From contig JAGWWF010000001.1 of NCBI GenBank assembly GCA_018970445.1, positions 124,001 through 188,000 on the forward strand: DNA of 64,000 bases. Direction: 5' to 3'. The notes under the pieces were generated by a model. It had not been told where the DNA came from. It did no database searches and was given only the letters and a program-made list of their open reading frames with translations. The stretch comes from Alphaproteobacteria bacterium (GTDB lineage Bacteria; Pseudomonadota; Alphaproteobacteria; Sphingomonadales; Sphingomonadaceae). Position numbers and translations under genes: made by a program. Shown here in pieces: positions 55,981 through 64,000 of the stretch (its first letter is position 1; the number at the start of each line of letters is the position of its first letter).

Positions 55981-58830
55981 TCAATAGGTGACGCGGATAC
56001 CGCCGGTGTAGCGGCGACCGAAGGTTTCCCGCTCGATCGAGCGGGCATCATTGCCAACGAAGCGGCGGCCGGGGCCGTTCAGCATGTTGGACAGATCGGC
56101 ATAGATTTCGAAGTTCTTGGTGATGGCATAACGGGCCGAAATGTCGAGCTCGCCATCGGCGGCCCAATAGAAATCACCACCCACTGCCGGGTCGCCCAAG
56201 CCGTCGATCCAGCTGGAGCGATACTGATAGGAGACGCGGGCCGAGAAGCCGTATTTTTCATAATAGGGGCCGACGTTCAGCACGATATCGGAGGTGCCGG
56301 GGAAGCGGACCTTGTCACCCGACGGGGTGACAGCTTCGCTGCGGTTGAGCGAGACGTTGGTCTGGATGCCGAAGCCGCCCCACCAATGATCTTCGCTCAG
56401 GAAATTGTCGAGCTGGATCTGGGCGGCGGCCTCGATGCCATAAACCTTGCCGCTGCCGCCGTTGAGCGTGGTGGAGAAGACATAATCGGCCCGGTTGACG
56501 CCGTTGGAATTCAGGATGTCCAGCCCGAACTGGCGGGTGGCACCGAACAGCACGTCGCTGACATCCTTGTAGTGGGCGCCGAGCATGAAGAAGCCGCCGC
56601 TGCGCGGATAATATTCCCAATACAGGTCAACACCCTTGGTCTGTTCCGGCTTGGCATCCGGGTTGCCGCCCGACACGGTGAGGTTGGCATCGTTGAAGGT
56701 GAAGTTGGGGCGCAGCACCGGATAATCCGGGCGGGCGGCGCCGGTGTTGAACGACAGGCGCACCTTCATTTCGTCGGTGGCGTTCCAGTTGATGTGCAGG
56801 CTGGGATAGATCTGGGTGAAATCCCGGTTGACCGTGTTCAGCAGGTTCACCGGGCCACCAGGCACGGTGGCGCGGAAGGCGGTGGACTGGTTGGTGACAT
56901 GTTCAAAGCGGGCACCATAGACTATGCTGCCCCAATCAAACTTGGTCAGGCCCATGGCATAGCCCGACCACACCTGTTCGGCGACCTTGTAATAATTGTT
57001 GTTGTTGAAGTTGTAGGCCGCAAACGGTTCCACGGCGCGCACGGCGTCGATGATTTTCTGCTTGCCGAAATAGGGGAAGGTGTAACCCAGCTGCAGCTGG
57101 CCCAGATAGGGGTCGGGGATGCTCATCGCGGCCGGATCCAGCGGCAGCGCGGCCTGGGTGAAGATGTTCAGCCCATTGGCCGTGGCGGTGCTGTTCACGT
57201 CGAGCAGGCGTTCATCCACCTCCTTGACGCGGTTGTCATACTGCAGGCCAACGCTGAACTTGGTATCGCCGAACAGGCTGGTTTCGCGGGCGATGTCGAT
57301 GCGGCCGGTGTAGGCATCGGTGGTGTCGATGGCCTTCTGGCCGCGCACGCGGGTCAGGCTGGTGGGGAAATCGGCGATGGACAGCACCCGATCCCCGCGC
57401 GACAGCGTGCCATCGGCGGCGCGCAGCGTGCGATACAGCTCGACCACCTGGTTCTGCGGGTTGGTCAGATCATAGAACACCGTCGGCCGGCTGGTGGCAG
57501 TGGCGCCGTTGGTGCCAAAACCGGGGCTTTCATAGTTGAGCTGCGCCGGGAAGCTGCGATCATCCTTGGACTGGGTGTAGTTGCCGCGCCAGCTCACCGT
57601 CCAGCCATCGAACTTGTGATCGCCGCCGATGGTGTTGATGAACACCGATTGCTTGAATTCGCGGCTGAGCAGATTGGCGTTGATGTCGATGCCGTACACG
57701 GTGCCGCGGAACGGCGTGTTCACGCAGGCATCGGCATAGCCAGTGGTGTTGGGGGCCAGCACGTTGCTGGCGCAGGCGGTGTTCAGGTTGGGCACGCGGC
57801 CTTCCTGGTCATCAAGATCGAAGATATAGTTGGAGCGCAGCTCGTTGTCGGTGAAGGCCGAATAGATCGAGGTGACGAACATCTTGTTGTCACTGTCGGG
57901 TGCCCATTCCAGCCGGCCCGACACGCTGTAGTTGCGGCGGGTCAGGCGATAGAGCTTGTTTTCGGTTTCACGCGCCCACACGCGACGGGGGCCGGTGGCG
58001 GTGTCCACAAAGCTGTTGGGGTTTTCGCCGGTGCCAAAGGGGCGCAGATCACGGCTGACGGTTTCCCAATCGGTCTCGATATTGTCGGTCGCCATGGTGC
58101 GTTCATAGAAGCTGCCCGACAGCACCGCGCCGATTTCGCCGATGCCGGTGTTCCAGCGATCCGAAATCACGCCGGTGGCTTCATATTCCATGCCGCCGCC
58201 CAGATCGACATAACCGATGCCGCCGCGGCCCTGCATGTGCAGGCCCTTGTAGTCAAAGGCCGAACGGGTGATGACGTTGATGTTGCCGGCGATGGTTTCG
58301 GCGGTCATGTCCGGCGTCACCGCCTTGCGCACGACCACCTGGGTGGCAATCGCCGACGGGATCGAATCGAAGCGCGCATCGCGGCCTTCCGGCGAGATGA
58401 CGTTGATGCCGTCGAACGACAGCGTCGTCCAGTTCAGCGGCGCACCACGCAGGTTGACATAACGGGCCTGGCCCTGGTCACGCTGCACGGCCACGCCGGG
58501 CAGGCGGGAAACGGCCTGGGCGATATTCTGGTCGGGCAGGCGGCCCACGGCGTCGGCCGACAGCACGCTGACCAGCTGGTCGCTGTTCTTCTGCACCAGC
58601 AGCGCGGCGCGTTCCGATTCGCGGATCGGGCGTTCGCCGGAAACGACGATTTCACCATCTTCGGTGGTGACGGTCTCGCCAGCGCGCGAACGGGTGGTGT
58701 CCTGTTCGGCCGGGGCGGCGGCCGCCTGTTCGGCGGCAGCCATCACCTGCGCCATGGCGGGTGTCCCGGCCAGGCTGGCCAGCAAGGCAAAACGAACGGC
58801 ATTGCGGCGATGCGACGAGGAAATGATCAT
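55981..58830 (-). CDS. TonB-dependent receptor linked to phytase
   Basis: Signal peptide; plug VVSGERPIRESERAALLVQKNSDQLVSVLSADAVGRLPDQNIAQAVSRLPGVAVQRDQGQARYVNLRGAPLNWT; C-terminal FGRRYTGGIRVTY. Confidence 0.95.
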   Translation of the reverse strand: MIISSSHRRNAVRFALLASLAGTPAMAQVMAAAEQAAAAPAEQDTTRSRAGETVTTEDGEIVVSGERPIRESERAALLVQKNSDQLVSVLSADAVGRLPDQNIAQAVSRLPGVAVQRDQGQARYVNLRGAPLNWTTLSFDGINVISPEGRDARFDSIPSAIATQVVVRKAVTPDMTAETIAGNINVITRSAFDYKGLHMQGRGGIGYVDLGGGMEYEATGVISDRWNTGIGEIGAVLSGSFYERTMATDNIETDWETVSRDLRPFGTGENPNSFVDTATGPRRVWARETENKLYRLTRRNYSVSGRLEWAPDSDNKMFVTSIYSAFTDNELRSNYIFDLDDQEGRVPNLNTACASNVLAPNTTGYADACVNTPFRGTVYGIDINANLLSREFKQSVFINTIGGDHKFDGWTVSWRGNYTQSKDDRSFPAQLNYESPGFGTNGATATSRPTVFYDLTNPQNQVVELYRTLRAADGTLSRGDRVLSIADFPTSLTRVRGQKAIDTTDAYTGRIDIARETSLFGDTKFSVGLQYDNRVKEVDERLLDVNSTATANGLNIFTQAALPLDPAAMSIPDPYLGQLQLGYTFPYFGKQKIIDAVRAVEPFAAYNFNNNNYYKVAEQVWSGYAMGLTKFDWGSIVYGARFEHVTNQSTAFRATVPGGPVNLLNTVNRDFTQIYPSLHINWNATDEMKVRLSFNTGAARPDYPVLRPNFTFNDANLTVSGGNPDAKPEQTKGVDLYWEYYPRSGGFFMLGAHYKDVSDVLFGATRQFGLDILNSNGVNRADYVFSTTLNGGSGKVYGIEAAAQIQLDNFLSEDHWWGGFGIQTNVSLNRSEAVTPSGDKVRFPGTSDIVLNVGPYYEKYGFSARVSYQYRSSWIDGLGDPAVGGDFYWAADGELDISARYAITKNFEIYADLSNMLNGPGRRFVGNDARSIERETFGRRYTGGIRVTY

Positions 58831-58917
58831 GAGTTTGCGCCCCAGTTGGCCGGCGAGGAGGAACCGGCGACGTGGCGGGGCAGTAGTGACGCTTCATGAC
58901 GTTGAGATATCATTTCA

Positions 58918-58935
58918 ATGACAGGGTGATTACAG
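58918..58935 (-). promoter_or_regulatory. Candidate PhoB box CTGTAAT-cacc-CTGTCAT
   Basis: Reverse complement of atgacagggtgattacag; 7-4-7 arrangement, 13 of 14 repeat positions match CTGTCAT x2; 87 bp upstream of the receptor start. Confidence 0.72.
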
Positions 58936-59001
58936 CCGCCAAGCCCATCAATGCTGTGGCTTTTGCGCATCAGCGCCGCCACCACCGGAAATTGGCACGG
59001 A

Positions 59002-59481
59002 TCACGCCAGATGACGAAGGACCCACAGCAGCATGCCGGCCGCAATGGCCACGGCATAGGGCAGATCAGCCCCCGGCCGGAACAGGCGCGGCGGATTGTC
59101 GCCGGCAAGGCCGGCCAGCGCCAGGCCACGGCGCAGCAGGATCAGCGCCAGTGCCAACCCGCCGCCGGCCAGCGCAATCAGCAGCACCTGTTCCGCCAGC
59201 GTGGCCAGGCTGGCCCAGCAGGCGCAACCGGTCATGATCTTGACATCGCCGCCGCCCAGCCAGCCGCGCGCAAAGGCCAGCAGGCCAAAGGCGAAGAAAA
59301 TGCCGCCAGCCGCGGCATGGCTGGCCCAATCATGGCCGGGCGTGCCCAGGCCATAGAGGACAGCCGCGACCAGGATCAGGATGGTGAGCGTATCGGGGAT
59401 TTCATAGCGCCACAGATCAAAGCCGGCCGCCGCCACCAGCGCCAGCGCCAGCAGCGCAAGGCCGATCGCTGCCAGCGTCAT
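59002..59481 (-). CDS. cpaA: Prepilin peptidase (CpaA/TadV, A24)
   Basis: DLWRYEIPDTLTILILVAAVLYG and FARGWLGGGDVKIMTGCACW. Confidence 0.9.
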   Translation of the reverse strand: MTLAAIGLALLALALVAAAGFDLWRYEIPDTLTILILVAAVLYGLGTPGHDWASHAAAGGIFFAFGLLAFARGWLGGGDVKIMTGCACWASLATLAEQVLLIALAGGGLALALILLRRGLALAGLAGDNPPRLFRPGADLPYAVAIAAGMLLWVLRHLA

Positions 59482-60470
59482 GGCTGTGGCCGGCCCTTCA
59501 GTTCGGCCAGATATTGCAGATTGGCCCAGGCGGCGCGGTCGAATTGCGGATTGAGGCTGAGCGCGCGGTTGAAATAGGCTTCGGCCACCGCCAGATCACC
59601 GCGCGCCATCGCGGCGTAGCCGACACTGTTGAGATCGCCGGCCAGGCTGGCGCGGCTGCTGTGGCGGAATGCCTCCTGGTATCGGCCCTGCATGGCGCGG
59701 GCCAGCGCCAGATTGGTCTGCACCACCCGATCGGCCGGGGCCAGCGCCAGTGCCCTTTCCAGATCGCGTTCGGCCGCGACATGGCGGCCGCGCAGCAGCA
59801 GCGACCAGCCGCGATTGGCCAGCACGGCGGCATCGGCCGGGGCGGCGGCGATGGCGCGGGCATAGGCGACATCGGCCGTGGCCCAATCCTTTTGCCGATC
59901 GGCCACCACGGCGCGGGCATTCCACGCCCGGGACAGGCCGGCATCCAGCGCGACCGCCGCATCCAGCGCGGCCATGGCATCGGCCAGCCGGCCCTGTTTC
60001 AGCCGGGTGATGCCCAGCCCCTGCAGACCCCGCGCTGCCAGCGGCCCGGTGCCAAGCTGGCCAAAGCCCTCGGCCGCTTCGGCCAGGGAACCGCTGGCCA
60101 GCGCCAGTTCGGCAGCGCGCAGGGCCACCTCCTCACTGTCGGTGGCCCACAAGGGCGCCAGCAGGGCGCGGGCATCGGCCAGCCGGCCCTGCGCAATGGC
60201 GGCATCCAGCAGGGCGAGCGCGGCCGGGGATGGCGGGGCCACCGCCACGCCGGGCGGCGCGGCAACCGCACGATCCCGCGCCAGCGCCGGGCTGATCCAC
60301 ACCAGCAGCATGGCCACCAGCAGCCCGACAACGGCCAGTCTCTGCAGGCGCGGCAGCCGGCCGCTGGCTCCGGCAGAGGCCCGCACATCGGCAAGGGCGG
60401 TGCCGCGCTGGGCCTTGGGATCAAGATCGGGCAGCCGGGGATCAGGCACGGGCCGCCTCGATCCGGGCAA
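59478..60470 (-). CDS. TPR protein, TadD-like
   Basis: N-terminal TM, TPRs; overlaps cpaA start. Confidence 0.8.
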   Translation of the reverse strand: MPGSRRPVPDPRLPDLDPKAQRGTALADVRASAGASGRLPRLQRLAVVGLLVAMLLVWISPALARDRAVAAPPGVAVAPPSPAALALLDAAIAQGRLADARALLAPLWATDSEEVALRAAELALASGSLAEAAEGFGQLGTGPLAARGLQGLGITRLKQGRLADAMAALDAAVALDAGLSRAWNARAVVADRQKDWATADVAYARAIAAAPADAAVLANRGWSLLLRGRHVAAERDLERALALAPADRVVQTNLALARAMQGRYQEAFRHSSRASLAGDLNSVGYAAMARGDLAVAEAYFNRALSLNPQFDRAAWANLQYLAELKGRPQP

Positions 60471-61461
60471 TCAGGCGTTCCAGCCGGGCGATGGCCAGCC
60501 GGATATCGGCCGCCGGATCGGCCGGCGGCGGCGGCGACAGCGGCAACGGTTCGGCATCGGGTGCGCGCCGGGGCATGACCAGCAGGGCGCTGCGCGGCCG
60601 CGCCGGTGCCACCGCCTGCGCCAGAACGGCAACGGGCAGTGCCGGTTCAGGGTGCGGGCGCAGCGCGGCCGGCAGCGGCAGCGGCGCCGGCCGGGGCGGC
60701 GCGGGCCGGGATGGAGGCGGCGAGGGCGTGTCAGCGGCGGGCAGCGCGGCGGGCAGCGCGGCGGCCAGCGGAGCGGGCGCTTCAGGCGGCCGGGTCAGGG
60801 CAGCGGCGCTGCCCAGACGGGCGGCCAGTTCGGTTTCCACGGCGGCAACAGCCGCCGCCAGCCGGGGGGCCGGGGTGGCCGCCGGGCGCGGCGGTTCGGC
60901 CAGCACCAGCACGGCCTCGCCGCTGGCCACCAGGTCGATGCGCGCCAGCCCTGCCGGTGCCACGGCGGGGGGCGGTGCCGCCGGGCTGGCCAGCCGGGCG
61001 GCAACCAGCGCCAGCGCGCGGCGGGCGGCGGCAGCAGCGCGCGGATCACTGCCGGCCATGGCCTGCTGCAACGGTGCGATGGCGGCGCGTTCCTGCCCGG
61101 CCTGCAGCAGCGACCAGCCCAGATTATAGGCGATGTCGAAGGCATCGGGGGCCAGCGACAGCGCGCGTTCGAACATCTGCCGGGCCAGATCGGCGCGGCC
61201 CAGCCGATCATAGGCAATGCCCAGGCCGTTCAGCGCGGCCAGATTGGCCGGATCCTGCGCCAGTGCCGCGTTGAAGGCGGCAATCGCCTGCACCGGATTG
61301 GCCGCGGCGAGCAGGGCGCGGCCTTCATCCAGCGCCGCGGCCACATCGCCGGCGACGGCCGGCAGCGCGCTGGCACGGCTGCGCAGTTCGGCCGGCAGCG
61401 CCGGGGCAGCGGCAGCCGGCACCGCGGCCAGCGCCAGGGCGAGGGCGATGCTGCGGCTCAT
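60442..61461 (-). CDS. Periplasmic TPR protein, TadD-like, Pro/Ala-rich C-terminus
   Basis: Signal peptide, LAALNGLGIAYDRLGRADLARQMFERALSLAPDAFDIAYNLGWSLLQAGQ, low-complexity PxPP tail. Confidence 0.8.
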   Translation of the reverse strand: MSRSIALALALAAVPAAAAPALPAELRSRASALPAVAGDVAAALDEGRALLAAANPVQAIAAFNAALAQDPANLAALNGLGIAYDRLGRADLARQMFERALSLAPDAFDIAYNLGWSLLQAGQERAAIAPLQQAMAGSDPRAAAAARRALALVAARLASPAAPPPAVAPAGLARIDLVASGEAVLVLAEPPRPAATPAPRLAAAVAAVETELAARLGSAAALTRPPEAPAPLAAALPAALPAADTPSPPPSRPAPPRPAPLPLPAALRPHPEPALPVAVLAQAVAPARPRSALLVMPRRAPDAEPLPLSPPPPADPAADIRLAIARLERLIARIEAARA

Positions 61462-62432
61462 CGCGGCCGGCTCGCTTCGTTGGCGGCCGACAGGGCGTCG
61501 CGCATGCCGATCGCGGCCGGCAGCATCAGCACCGCCACCATGGTGGGCAGCATGAAACAGACCAGTGGCACCGACAGCAGCACCGGGATGCGATGGGCCT
61601 TTTCCTCGGCGCGCAGGCGGCGGGCCTCGCGCATTTCGGCGCCATAGACGCGCAGCGCGCCGGCCACCGACGCGCCGAGCCGGTCTGACTGGATGATCAG
61701 CGTGGTGAAGGCGGTGATTTCGGCAACGCCGCTCTTGCGGGCCAGCTGGCGCAGCGCCGCCTCGCGGCTGCGGCCGGCGCGCAATTCCAGGCTGACCTGG
61801 GCAAACAGCCGCGCCAGCAGCGGGTGCGACGTGGTGATTTCCGAACCGACCCGGCTGAAGGCGGCGTCGATGCCCAGCCCGGCCTCCATGCACACCAACA
61901 TCAGATCCAGCGTATCGGGAAAGCCGTTGAGGATTTCCTTGGCGCGTTCGCTGGCGCGCGACGAAACGATGAAGCCGGGCAGATAGAGACCCGCCACCGC
62001 CGCGCCGATCAGATAGACATACAGCCGGGTGGAATCCGGCCAGTTGTTGCCCAGCGCGATCACCAGCAGCACGAAGGCCGGAACCGCCAGCGTGCCGGCG
62101 GCCCGGGCCAGGGTGAAGGCGCGCGGCGCATAGCTCTGGTCAAAGCCGGCCATGGCGAGCTTTTCGGTCAGCTTGTCCGAGGTCGCGTCGGTCAGGCCGA
62201 TGCCGCGCCGTTCGATTTCCTGCACCAGCCGCGACCAGGGGCCGGTGGCGATATCGTTGCGGATGCTGCCGGGGCCGGCATCGGCGGCGCTGCCGCCGCC
62301 CTGCGCCGCCAGCCGCGCCTTTATGTCGGTGCGGCCCAGAACCAGCGGCGCCAGCGCCAGCACCACCAGCACCACGGCCACAAACACCAGGCCCAGCACC
62401 ACCCAGTTGGCAAGGGAACCGGTCAGCGCCAT
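61458..62432 (-). CDS. tadC: Flp pilus assembly inner-membrane protein TadC
   Basis: FPDTLDLMLVCMEAGLGIDAAFSRVGSEI, LIIQSDRLGASVAGALRVYGAEMREARRLRAEEKAH. Confidence 0.93.
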   Translation of the reverse strand: MALTGSLANWVVLGLVFVAVVLVVLALAPLVLGRTDIKARLAAQGGGSAADAGPGSIRNDIATGPWSRLVQEIERRGIGLTDATSDKLTEKLAMAGFDQSYAPRAFTLARAAGTLAVPAFVLLVIALGNNWPDSTRLYVYLIGAAVAGLYLPGFIVSSRASERAKEILNGFPDTLDLMLVCMEAGLGIDAAFSRVGSEITTSHPLLARLFAQVSLELRAGRSREAALRQLARKSGVAEITAFTTLIIQSDRLGASVAGALRVYGAEMREARRLRAEEKAHRIPVLLSVPLVCFMLPTMVAVLMLPAAIGMRDALSAANEASRPR

Positions 62433-62433
62433 G

Positions 62434-63435
62434 TCACACCTTGATCGCGATCATGCGGCGCATGATGACCACGCCCAGCACATACATGAACAGCACGCCC
62501 AACACGCCGGGCATGAACCAGGGGTCATCCACCTTGTCGAGATAGAAGGACGGATCCTTGGTGAACACGCTGATGAAGGTGAGCACCGGCAGCGCGGTGA
62601 GCAGGCTGCCAGTCATCTTGCCTTCGGAAGCCAAGGCCCTGACCTTGAGCACCATCGCTGCCCGGTCGCGGATCACCTTCGACAGGCCATCCAATATGTC
62701 GGCCAGGCTGCCGCCGGTTTCGGTCTGGATCGAGACCGACACCACGAACATGTTGAGATCGGGCGTCTGCACCCGGTTGGCCAGGTTGGCCAGCGCATCA
62801 CGCAGCGCATAGCCATAGTTCATTTCGGCCAGCACCAGCCCCAGTTCCGACGACAGCGGATCGGGCAGTTCCTGCACCACCAGTTCCAGCGCCGAATTGA
62901 TCGGATAACCGGCGCGCAGGCCGCGCACCAGCACGTCGAGCGCGGTGGGGAACTGCGCCTCCAGCAGCTTGAGCCGCTTGGCGGCGGCATAGTTGAGCCA
63001 CAGCACCGGCAGCACCAGGCCGATGCCGGCGGCAAACAGCAGCAGCAGCAGCACGGCGCTGGGCGAACGGATCTGGCCACTGATGCCGCCCAGCACCGGG
63101 AACAGGAAGCCGATCAGCACGGTGACCACCGACATCAGGGTGAGCATGCGCTGGGCGCTCATGCGCACCCCGGCCTGGCTCAGCCGGCTGTCGAGATAGG
63201 TGATCACCGACGGCAGCAGCGATTTCGACACATCGGTGGTCTGCCGGCGCAGCGCCGTGATGATTTCCGCGCTGCTCGCCCCCTTCTCGATCAACGCCAT
63301 GCGCCGTGACACCCGGCGGCGCGACCCATAGGTATCGCGCCACCACAGGAAGGCGGCTTCGGCCAGCAGCACCACGGCCAGGAAGATGATGCCGCTCAAC
63401 ACCATCTGCGGGTTGATATAGGCGGGCAGGGTCAA
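62434..63435 (-). CDS. tadB: Flp pilus assembly inner-membrane protein TadB
   Basis: FPTALDVLVRGLRAGYPINSALELVVQELPDPLSSELGLVLAEMNYG, IQTETGGSLADILDGLSKVIRDR. Confidence 0.93.
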   Translation of the reverse strand: MTLPAYINPQMVLSGIIFLAVVLLAEAAFLWWRDTYGSRRRVSRRMALIEKGASSAEIITALRRQTTDVSKSLLPSVITYLDSRLSQAGVRMSAQRMLTLMSVVTVLIGFLFPVLGGISGQIRSPSAVLLLLLFAAGIGLVLPVLWLNYAAAKRLKLLEAQFPTALDVLVRGLRAGYPINSALELVVQELPDPLSSELGLVLAEMNYGYALRDALANLANRVQTPDLNMFVVSVSIQTETGGSLADILDGLSKVIRDRAAMVLKVRALASEGKMTGSLLTALPVLTFISVFTKDPSFYLDKVDDPWFMPGVLGVLFMYVLGVVIMRRMIAIKV

Positions 63436-63438
63436 GGC

Positions 63439-64000
63439 TCAGCCCTCCCGCCGGCGGAACGGATCGAACATGGTGGTGGGCAGATCATAGCCGCGCGATT
63501 TCAGCACCTCCATGAACTTGGGCCGCACCCCCATCGGGCGCATTTCACCCACCACCCGGCCTTCGCCATCCACGCCCTCGCGCACGAACTTGAAGATTTC
63601 CTGCATCAGGATGATGTCGCCTTCCATCCCGGTGATTTCGGCGACCGAGGTGACGCGGCGGGTGCCATCCTGCAGGCGCTCCAGCTGCAACACCACGTTG
63701 ATGGCGCTGGCGATCTGGGCGCGGGCGGATTTGGGGCTGATGTCGATGCCCGACATGCCGATCATCTGCTCCAGCCGGCTCAACGCGTCGCGCGGGGTGT
63801 TGGCGTGCAGCGTCGTCATCGATCCATCATGGCCGGTGTTCATCGCCTGCAGCATGTCGAACGCTTCGCCCGACCGGATTTCGCCCAGGATCACCCGGTC
63901 GGGCCGCATGCGCAGCGCGTTCTTCACCAGATCGCGCTGGTTGACCTCGCCCCGCCCTTCGATATTGGCCGGGCGGGTTTCCAGCCGCACGACATGGCTC
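63439..64000 (-). CDS. cpaF: Tad secretion ATPase TadA/CpaF, N-terminus beyond window
   Basis: [74 protein letters not shown]; open to the right edge. Confidence 0.95.
   Translation of the reverse strand, partial: SHVVRLETRPANIEGRGEVNQRDLVKNALRMRPDRVILGEIRSGEAFDMLQAMNTGHDGSMTTLHANTPRDALSRLEQMIGMSGIDISPKSARAQIASAINVVLQLERLQDGTRRVTSVAEITGMEGDIILMQEIFKFVREGVDGEGRVVGEMRPMGVRPKFMEVLKSRGYDLPTTMFDPFRRREG

Noticed and set aside
55969-58899. 976-aa plus-strand ORF
   Set aside because: Antisense shadow of the TonB receptor, caused by high GC and codon bias; Gly/Ala/His/Val-rich with no domain signal.

Overview
The window is about 64 kb of very high-GC, tightly packed chromosome. It looks alphaproteobacterial, most like Sphingomonadales (inference from gene content). 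There is no prophage, IS element, CRISPR array or rRNA. Most of it is housekeeping: clpA, recX, hemC/hemD, tsaD, gpsA, ssb, bamE, rimO, surE, serS, pepA and tRNA-Thr(GGT). Four blocks stand out. (1) An apparently complete bacterial sphingolipid/ceramide locus at ~4.8-13.9 kb: fatty-acyl-AMP ligase, extended SDR, ACP, serine palmitoyltransferase, LptF-like, LptG-like and a GNAT-like putative ceramide synthase. It is split by two tandem, oppositely oriented PycTM/DUF5706-like membrane proteins with no nucleotide cyclase nearby. This is the best candidate for an undescribed system. (2) A phytate/organophosphate locus at ~53.4-58.9 kb: lipoprotein beta-propeller phytase, PHP-like hydrolase and TonB-dependent receptor, with a near-consensus PhoB box upstream. 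(3) A tandem pair of class A acid phosphatases at the left edge, one with its catalytic motifs degraded. (4) The end of a Tad/Flp pilus locus at the right edge. Several intergenic inverted repeats typical of dispersed repeats are also present. All calls come from reading the sequence and the supplied ORFs; no database search was run.
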